Of a stretch of 9,486 bases of DNA, positions 6,229-9,486 are shown piece after piece. The translations under genes were made by a program, and so were the position numbers. The stretch is from JBFMAE01 sp040756085 (GTDB taxonomy: Bacteria > Desulfobacterota > BSN033 > UBA1163): assembly GCA_040756085.1 (NCBI GenBank), contig JBFMAE010000295.1:1-9486 (forward strand), read 5' to 3'. Every line of letters starts with the position of its first letter. The stretch's first letter is position 1. The notes under the pieces are model-generated. The model saw only the letters and a list, made by a program, of their open reading frames with translations. It was not told the DNA's origin and ran no database searches.

Positions 6229-6615
6229 ATGCCACAAGTGATCATTCACGCGTCTTCATCAATCAGGTCTGAAGATAAAACCCAACTGGTTCGGAGTATA
6301 AGGGAATCTATACCTCAGCTTTTGAATGTGGAGGAGCACATTGGGCAGGTAATGCTGTATGATATACCCGAGGACAACCGTAGCGCACACTCGACGCGCG
6401 ATAAGCGTTTCGTTTTTGTTGAAGTAACAATGTACCCTGGTAGGACAAAGGAAATGAAACTGAATTTCCTGCAAAATCTGGTTCTTCTGATCAATCGTTA
6501 TACTGGTATTGATGACAGAGATATCAATTGCGTAATCCATGAAATACCACCCGACAACTACTTTGGCGGAGTATCTCACAAATACATTGAGGAATTAAAG
6601 AAGACAAGCAAATGA
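6229..6615 (+). CDS. Tautomerase-superfamily protein (cassette 1)
   Basis: A 128-residue cytosolic protein starting Met-Pro, so Met removal would expose the N-terminal Pro that acts as the general base in 4-oxalocrotonate tautomerase/MIF-type enzymes. The N-terminal strand (PQVIIHAS), the mid-chain RFVFVEVTMYPGRTKEMK and the late IHEIPPDNYFGGVSH follow the beta-alpha-beta layout and conserved C-terminal region of the longer tautomerases of about 120-130 residues. The substrate cannot be told. The start lies only 17 bases inside the cassette, with no clear ribosome site, as is common for first-position cassette genes. The stop codon overlaps the attC site. Expression is expected from the upstream Pc-like promoter. 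Confidence 0.75.
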   Translation: MPQVIIHASSSIRSEDKTQLVRSIRESIPQLLNVEEHIGQVMLYDIPEDNRSAHSTRDKRFVFVEVTMYPGRTKEMKLNFLQNLVLLINRYTGIDDRDINCVIHEIPPDNYFGGVSHKYIEELKKTSK

Positions 6616-6730
6616 TAAGCTATGGCGCTGGAGTTGACCGCGTAGCGGCCTGCTGCGCTCGTAATAGTCCTTTCAAATAAGCGGAGCTGGGCAGTTGGGC
6701 ACAGCGCGGCAACTCAGCTCCGCGTTATCT
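6614..6730 (+). other. attC1 recombination site (long type)
   Basis: The left R''-like box TAAGCTATG (6616-6624) is a mutated partner of the cassette start, and the right R' is GTTATCT (6724-6730). Left CTG-AGTTG-CCGC (6628-6641) pairs over 12 positions with GCGGCAACTCAG (6706-6717), leaving G6631 and A6637 unpaired on one arm, like attC extrahelical bases. A second left arm, GCGGAGCTG (6681-6689) plus AGTTG (6693-6697), pairs with CAACT and CAGCTCCGC (6710-6723). Two alternative hairpins therefore share one right arm. Confidence 0.75.
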
Positions 6731-6744
6731 TAACTAAGAATGTC

Positions 6745-6774
6745 TTGACAAAATATGCATGAATCATGCATATT
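6745..6774 (+). promoter_or_regulatory. vapBC promoter with overlapping palindromic operator
   Basis: TTGACA at 6745-6750 is an exact -35. CATATT (6769-6774, 18-base spacer, 4 of 6) or TATTAA two bases later serves as -10. A perfect inverted repeat, AATATGCATGA then A then TCATGCATATT (6752-6774), fills the spacer and -10. This is the expected site for autoregulation by the VapB-VapC complex. Confidence 0.75.
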
Positions 6775-6802
6775 AATACATATAGATTTCTCGGAGGGCA
6801 AT

Positions 6803-7000
6803 ATGAGGACGACTTTGAACATCGAAGATAGCCTAATTAAGAAAGTTTCAAAGCTAACAGGCATCAAAGAAAAAACAACACTCGTCAAGCTTGGATTAGA
6901 GGCATTAATTGCAATGGAAAGCAGTAAGAGGCTTGCAAAACTGGGCGGAACGGAGAAGGAGCTCAAAATGATACCCCGCCGAAGAATAGCAGAGAAATAA
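6803..7000 (+). CDS. vapB: VapB-type ribbon-helix-helix antitoxin (cassette 2)
   Basis: A 65-residue antitoxin. The ATG at 6803 follows GGAGG (6793-6797). The in-frame ATG at 6755 lies inside the operator and is rejected. The N-terminus MRTTLNIEDSLIKKVSKLTG followed by IKEKTTLVKLGLEALI is the classic ribbon-helix-helix fold of the VapB family: strand 1-7, helices about 9-20 and 23-37. The C-terminal part, rich in K and R (KRLAKLGGTEKELK), is the expected toxin-binding arm. It should dimerise on the palindrome at 6752-6774, repress the operon and neutralise the toxin encoded one base downstream. Confidence 0.88.
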   Translation: MRTTLNIEDSLIKKVSKLTGIKEKTTLVKLGLEALIAMESSKRLAKLGGTEKELKMIPRRRIAEK

Positions 7001-7001
7001 A

Positions 7002-7358
7002 ATGGTTCTTGTTGATACCTCCGTATGGGTGTCTCACCTGCGTCACGGAAATGAGGAACTTCAGAGATTATTGCATGACGGAGAAGTTGTATGCCACCCA
7101 TTCATTGTTGGTGAGCTTGCCTGTGGCAATCTCAAAAATAGGCATGAAATCCTTACCTATCTTCAATCCCTTCCTATGACGATCTTAGGCGAAGATGAAG
7201 AAGTCTTAAAATTCATTGAGAATAATCAACTTATGGGAAAGGGGTTAGGCTATATAGATGTCCATTTGATCGCTTCCGCCGTATTGACAAATGCCCCCCT
7301 TTGGACACTCGATAAAACCCTGAACAAGTTTACTGAGAAAATCGGCATAAATTATTGA
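7002..7358 (+). CDS. vapC: VapC-type PIN-domain ribonuclease toxin (cassette 2)
   Basis: A 118-residue PIN-domain endoribonuclease, of a family that cleaves tRNA or rRNA when freed from VapB. The metal-binding acidic set is complete: D5 in VLVDTSVW, E38 in VGELACG, D86 in GYIDVHLIASA and D104 in LWTLDKTL. Full family length and intact active site indicate a working toxin. The ATG at 7002 is one base after the vapB stop and has no strong ribosome site of its own, so translation is probably coupled to vapB. The stop lies a few bases before the attC site, as in typical cassettes. Confidence 0.92.
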   Translation: MVLVDTSVWVSHLRHGNEELQRLLHDGEVVCHPFIVGELACGNLKNRHEILTYLQSLPMTILGEDEEVLKFIENNQLMGKGLGYIDVHLIASAVLTNAPLWTLDKTLNKFTEKIGINY

Positions 7359-7367
7359 TGAGGAAGA

Positions 7368-7443
7368 ATTAAGATAACAAAGCATTACCTTTAGGTGAAC
7401 AAAAGTCAAGCTTCTCCCAAAAGTCTGCTCAATCCTGTTGGGC
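7368..7443 (+). other. attC2 recombination site
   Basis: TTAAGATAAC (7368-7377) is the exact reverse complement of GTTATCTTAA (6724-6733), the 5' junction of the same cassette. The right core GTTGGGC (7437-7443) fits GTTRRRY exactly. Between them AACA/TGTT, AGCA/TGCT and an imperfect 14-position stem (ACCTTTAGGTGAAC against CTTCTCCCAAAAGT) make one long hairpin. The left R'' is very convincing; the internal stem is degenerate. Confidence 0.7.
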
Positions 7444-7552
7444 TCAACGAAGGCAGAAGACCTCTTGGGCCATAATTAGGACAACTTGGATACATAGAAA
7501 CATAGCCTAACTCACTCCAGTGGGCGGCTAATCTCCGCCGCTGATCTTTAGC
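7438..7552 (+). other. Cassette 3: ORF-less unit ending in degenerate attC3
   Basis: The unit starts TTGGGC after G7437. R'' is GCCTAAC (7505-7511), an exact RYYYAAC that complements GTTGGGC with one G-T pair. GGCGG (7523-7527) and CCGCC (7535-7539), with flanking CAG/CTG, make the attC3 stem. The right core is degenerate (CTTTAGC, 7546-7552) instead of GTTAGC. The roughly 110-base unit holds no reading frame worth calling. It could be an empty cassette, a cassette encoding a small RNA, or a decayed one. Confidence 0.5.
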
Positions 7553-7581
7553 TTCAGTCCAAAATCAATAAGCCTTATTTC

Positions 7582-7610
7582 TTGACAATATTAGTGATAC
7601 CGTATATAGT
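7582..7610 (+). promoter_or_regulatory. Strong promoter of the PIN toxin cassette
   Basis: TTGACA (7582-7587), 17-base spacer, TATAGT (7605-7610, 5 of 6). Predicted start is around 7617, within a few bases of the ATG at 7620, so the message is probably leaderless. An imperfect palindrome, ATAC-CGTATATA-GTAT (7597-7612), overlaps the -10 and is a candidate operator for the ribbon-helix-helix antitoxin. Confidence 0.75.
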
Positions 7611-7619
7611 ATTATTTAA

Positions 7620-8045
7620 ATGGCAAGAAAAAAAGCGAGGATCATTCTTGATACAAATGTGCTCTATGCGGGGCTTTATTCATCGAAGGGTGCTTCTTTT
7701 AGGGTTTTACGGGCAATAGAAGAAGGCAAGCTCCAAATGGTGATGTCAACCACATTACTATTTGAATATGAGGACATCCTAAAGAGAAATCAAGTAATTT
7801 TGGGTTTATCGAATCAAGAAATTGAAAAGATTTTGGATTATTTTTGCATGCAAAGCGAGCACCAAAAGATATATTTCCTTTGGCGTCCTCGTCTCCCCGA
7901 CCCCAAAGACGATCATTTGTTGGAATTAGCAATAGCTTCTGAGACAAAGCTAATTGTGACTCACAATACAAAGGATTTTAAAGGGGTGGGAGAATTTGGC
8001 ATAAGATCAATAGCTCCCAAAAAATTACTGGAGGAAATATTATGA
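7620..8045 (+). CDS. PIN-domain putative toxin, toxin-first module (cassette 4)
   Basis: A 141-residue PIN-domain protein resembling the 'PIN family putative toxin' group (COG1569-like) rather than VapC. Visible acidic positions are D11 in ILDTNVLYAG, E49 in LLFEYEDIL, D94/D97/D98 in LPDPKDDHLLELA and D119 in HNTKDF, with T114 and N116 of VTHNTKDF also typical of the group. It is predicted to be a metal-dependent ribonuclease. The ATG at 7620 lies at the predicted transcription start and has no ribosome site. The stop overlaps the next gene's ATG (ATGA, 8042-8045), so the order is toxin then antitoxin. The active site looks intact. The target is unknown. Confidence 0.88.
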   Translation: MARKKARIILDTNVLYAGLYSSKGASFRVLRAIEEGKLQMVMSTTLLFEYEDILKRNQVILGLSNQEIEKILDYFCMQSEHQKIYFLWRPRLPDPKDDHLLELAIASETKLIVTHNTKDFKGVGEFGIRSIAPKKLLEEIL

Positions 8046-8278
8046 GTGCTTTAAGTTTGCGTTTACCCGAATCCATTCATCGTCATATCAGGGAAATTGC
8101 GAAAAGAGAAGGAGTTTCGATCAACCAGTTTATTTCATCAGCGGTTTCAGAGAAAATTTCTGCGTTGATGACGGAGGACTACTTGGCGAAAAGAGCCAAA
8201 AGAGCGAAAAAAAGGGACTTCAGGAAAATATTGGCTAAAGTTCCGAGCCGTACGCCCATTCTTGGCGATGAACTATAG
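8042..8278 (+). CDS. Ribbon-helix-helix (CopG/HicB-like) antitoxin (cassette 4)
   Basis: A 78-residue protein with a ribbon-helix-helix DNA-binding domain. The strand is ALSLRLPESIHRHI, followed by helix IREIAKREGVS and then INQFISSAVSEKISAL, the 'S-INQFI' pattern typical of this fold. The C-terminal half is strongly basic (YLAKRAKRAKKRDFRKILAK) and probably binds the PIN toxin. Translation starts at 8042 with GGAGGAAAT upstream and overlaps the toxin stop by four bases, which implies coupled synthesis. It should neutralise the PIN protein and may repress the promoter at 7582-7610. The stop lies six bases before the R'' box of the attC site. Confidence 0.85.
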   Translation: MSALSLRLPESIHRHIREIAKREGVSINQFISSAVSEKISALMTEDYLAKRAKRAKKRDFRKILAKVPSRTPILGDEL

Positions 8279-8283
8279 ATTTT

Positions 8284-8343
8284 GGGCTAACAAATAAATC
8301 CAGCGTATGCGTTAACACGCTCCACTGATTTTCCGCGTTGAGT
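8284..8343 (+). other. attC4 recombination site, right end split by a fold-back element
   Basis: R'' is GGGCTAAC (8284-8291). AAATCCAG (8296-8303) pairs with CTGATTT (8325-8331), leaving one unpaired C. A core GTTGAGT (8337-8343) fits GTTRRRY. The best partner for R'' is instead GTTAGCCC at 8439-8446 (8 of 8), just beyond the 99-base element that starts at 8340. The site therefore appears interrupted at its crossover triplet. Confidence 0.65.
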
Positions 8344-8438
8344 CTGTAGGAAAAGTCATTTTTCGTAAAATTGTGATCAATAAAATCAAATATTTACGAA
8401 TATGAAAATAGCTAAAATCGGACTTTTTCTACAGACTC
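8340..8438. mobile_element. 99-bp fold-back element, copy 1
   Basis: Terminal inverted repeats GAGTCTGTAGGAAAAGTC and GGACTTTTTCTACAGACTC cap an AT-rich centre that itself continues the palindrome (TTTTTCGTAAA against TTTACGAAT). It encodes no protein. GTT flanks it on both sides (8337-8339 and 8439-8441). A second copy of exactly the same length lies at 9229-9327. It is either a MITE with a 3-bp GTT duplication or a minimal integrase-captured unit. I do not recognise a parent insertion sequence. Confidence 0.75.
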
Positions 8439-8449
8439 GTTAGCCCAAA

Positions 8450-8478
8450 TAGACTTAAACGTACCAAAATGATATAAT
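8450..8478 (+). promoter_or_regulatory. Promoter of the MntA-HepT cassette
   Basis: TAGACT (8450-8455, 4 of 6 to -35), 17-base spacer and TATAAT (8473-8478, exact -10). Predicted start is at about 8485, on the ATG itself, so the mRNA is probably leaderless. It lies inside the cassette, downstream of its 5' junction. Confidence 0.6.
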
Positions 8479-8484
8479 GTGTTT

Positions 8485-8754
8485 ATGATTACCGATACTG
8501 ACAAAAAAATAATTGAGCAACTGGCCCGGAAGTATCATGCGAAACGTGTGGTGCTGTTCGGATCCAGTCTATTCCCTACCCAGGAATACCGGGATATTGA
8601 TATCGCAGTTGAAGGCATCGAGGAAAAAGATTTCTACGCTTTCTATGGCGAATTACTGTGCGCTTTATCAAAACCTGTTGATATCATTGACTTGTCTAAG
8701 AAGACCCGTTTCTCCGAACTGATCCTGCGGGAGGGCATACCTCTCTATGCCTGA
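8485..8754 (+). CDS. mntA: MntA-type minimal nucleotidyltransferase antitoxin (cassette 5)
   Basis: An 89-residue minimal nucleotidyltransferase. The ATG at 8485 coincides with the predicted transcription start; a GTG two codons upstream at 8479 would lie next to the -10 box. The pol-beta signature is GSSLFPTQEYRDID: G26-S27, nine residues, then D37-x-D39, with a third acidic residue at D66 or D69 in PVDIIDL. In characterised MntA-HepT pairs this enzyme transfers AMP to a Tyr in the toxin's RX4HXY motif and so inactivates it. The partner here has exactly that motif, and the genes overlap by eight bases, so the same mechanism is inferred. Enzyme-before-toxin is the order seen here; the reverse order also exists. 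Confidence 0.87.
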   Translation: MITDTDKKIIEQLARKYHAKRVVLFGSSLFPTQEYRDIDIAVEGIEEKDFYAFYGELLCALSKPVDIIDLSKKTRFSELILREGIPLYA

Positions 8755-9163
8755 TTACCGTCTTCGTATTGAAGCTGAGTATGAGGCTATAGAAAACACA
8801 CTCTCTGCCCTACCTGATCGTCCTCTTTCAACACTTTCTAAGCTTGAACTCGCGGGTATTGCTGCGTTGCTGCACAATTTCTACAACGGCATCGAAAATA
8901 TCGTCAAGCAGGTTTTTCTGGAAAAATCATTTTCAATTCCTCAAGGGGAATCATGGCATAGAGATCTCTTGCTTGCGGCAGCCGAAAAGAACATCATATC
9001 TGACCTACTGCTGAACAACCTGAAGCAATATCTCGCTTTCCGCCACTATTTTAGTCATGCTTACGCACTGGAGCTCTCCCCAGAACGTATGGAACCACTT
9101 GTCAAGGATGCAATTGCCCTGTTCAATGAGTTCAAGCAACAGATAGATAAGATAATATGCTAA
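8747..9163 (+). CDS. hepT: HepT-type HEPN ribonuclease toxin (cassette 5)
   Basis: A 138-residue all-helical HEPN-domain protein. The catalytic motif R99-x4-H104-x-Y106 (RHYFSHAY) is the RX4HXY signature of HepT, and Y106 is the residue AMPylated by MntA in studied systems. The expected activity is cleavage of RNA such as tRNA by the dimer. LLHNFYNGIENIVKQVF (residues 41-57) and ESWHRDLL (68-75) are also typical of this HEPN group. The ATG at 8747 overlaps the mntA stop. GGGAGGG at 8729-8735 is rather far upstream, so coupling is likely. The C-terminus runs into the attC site, with the stop at 9161-9163 inside its R'' box. Confidence 0.9.
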   Translation: MPDYRLRIEAEYEAIENTLSALPDRPLSTLSKLELAGIAALLHNFYNGIENIVKQVFLEKSFSIPQGESWHRDLLLAAAEKNIISDLLLNNLKQYLAFRHYFSHAYALELSPERMEPLVKDAIALFNEFKQQIDKIIC

Positions 9164-9232
9164 CAACGGCTTTAACCCGGACTGCCAATTCCTCTGCGCT
9201 CCATTGGCAGCCGGTTAAGCCGAATGTTAAGT
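9158..9232 (+). other. attC5 recombination site
   Basis: The best-formed attC in the window. R'' is TGCTAAC (9158-9164) and R' is GTTAAGT (9226-9232, exact GTTRRRY). CGGC/GCCG, TTAA/TTAA, CCGG/CCGG and CTGCCAAT/ATTGGCAG give 20 pairs in register. T, C and A (A9181) are unpaired on the left arm only, like attC extrahelical bases. The loop is 9190-9202. GCTAAC matches the reverse complement of this cassette's own 5' start (GTTAGC at 8439-8444). The last bases overlap fold-back element copy 2. Confidence 0.88.
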
Positions 9233-9327
9233 CTGTAGAAAAAGTCATTTTTCGTAAAATTGCTATCAATAAAATCAAATACTTACGAGTTGGAAAATAG
9301 CTAAAATCGGGCTTTTTCTACAGACTC
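9229..9327. mobile_element. 99-bp fold-back element, copy 2
   Basis: Same length as the copy at 8340-8438, with 9 differences by eye (about 91% identity), and in the same orientation. The ends are AAGTCTGTAGAAAAAGTC and GGGCTTTTTCTACAGACTC. GTT flanks it at 9226-9228 and 9328-9330. The first base differs from copy 1, so the element proper may begin one base inside. It is placed at the attC5 crossover triplet exactly as copy 1 is at attC4. Confidence 0.75.
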
Positions 9328-9486
9328 GTTAGGCGCTTAAAAGATCAACCAATAATAACGCTGTTACGTAAAAATCATTTGTGCACATATGGGAAACGAT
9401 TTGTGGACATGGTTTGTTTTTCATTCATAGATGGAACTCCCATAATTTCTTACCCTCCTTGTAGATCATAAACTTCTGATTGGGGA
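9328..9486. other. Start of a possible sixth cassette, no gene seen
   Basis: GTTAGGC at 9328-9334 fits GTTRRRY and would open another cassette. The 150 bases to the window edge hold no gene I can support. A direct repeat ATTTGTGSACAT recurs at a 22-base period (9377 and 9399), a possible operator. On the minus strand a short frame beginning MGVPSMNEKQT has a good AAGGAGG site, but it is only 22 codons and is not called. Confidence 0.35.

Noticed and set aside
6259..6579. Minus-strand open frame opposite the tautomerase gene
   Set aside because: Pure shadow; the plus-strand protein has the Pro start and family pattern and fits the cassette boundaries.
9363..9486. Short minus-strand frames (MGVPSMNEKQT..., and a partial ...MIYKEGKKLWEFHL ending at 9425)
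   Set aside because: Each is about 20 codons; although one has a good ribosome site, neither has a recognisable family and the window ends too soon.
6061..9486. CRISPR array as the explanation for the repeats in the right half
   Set aside because: Repeats are few, palindromic and at cassette junctions; there are no regularly spaced identical repeats with unique spacers of constant length.

Overview
The window reads as bacterial chromosome. It joins an ordinary housekeeping stretch (positions 1 to about 5450) to a small integron-like gene-cassette array (about 5650 to the right edge). PurF with four [4Fe-4S]-type cysteines, degenerate 'ggttcaagg' intergenic repeats and an integron-integrase remnant with a long N-terminal extension suggest an environmental, probably anaerobic, Deltaproteobacteria/Desulfobacterota-like or Nitrospirota-like organism. 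That placement is a weak inference made without any database search.

Left part: a two-helix membrane micro-protein (145-402), a promoter with a long structured leader, galE (835-1821), an inverted/tandem repeat spacer, and purF (2008-3360). Then come three leftward genes: a basic helical protein of unknown function (3365-3736), a secreted two-repeat protein (3913-4212) with its own terminator, and pyrE (4731-5417). These supply UDP-sugar interconversion, the first step of purine synthesis and the fifth step of pyrimidine synthesis.

Right part: a leftward integrase remnant (5647-6049) keeps its start region and its last 19 residues, including the YTHV tyrosine motif, but has lost everything between and joins them out of frame. 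It faces away from an exact-consensus promoter (TTGACA-17-TATAAT, 6149-6177), the position of an integron Pc, followed by an attI-like GTTAGC (6211) and a train of cassettes. In five successive units the first bases are complementary to the R'' box just before the unit's 3' end, which is the expected cassette signature. The units are: (1) a tautomerase-superfamily gene; (2) VapBC; (3) an ORF-less unit; (4) a PIN toxin followed by an overlapping ribbon-helix-helix antitoxin; (5) a MntA-HepT pair (nucleotidyltransferase / RX4HXY HEPN). Each toxin-antitoxin cassette has its own promoter, and two of these promoters place transcription start at or next to the start codon (probable leaderless mRNAs).

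Two 99-bp fold-back elements (8340-8438 and 9229-9327, 9 differences by eye) sit in cassette junctions, each bracketed by GTT, the triplet cut by integron integrases. The most unusual feature of the window is therefore a toxin-antitoxin-rich array with a dead integrase, an intact consensus Pc, and small hairpin elements placed exactly in the attC recombination triplets. The strongest open question is whether these hairpins are MITEs targeting attC or minimal integrase-captured cassettes.
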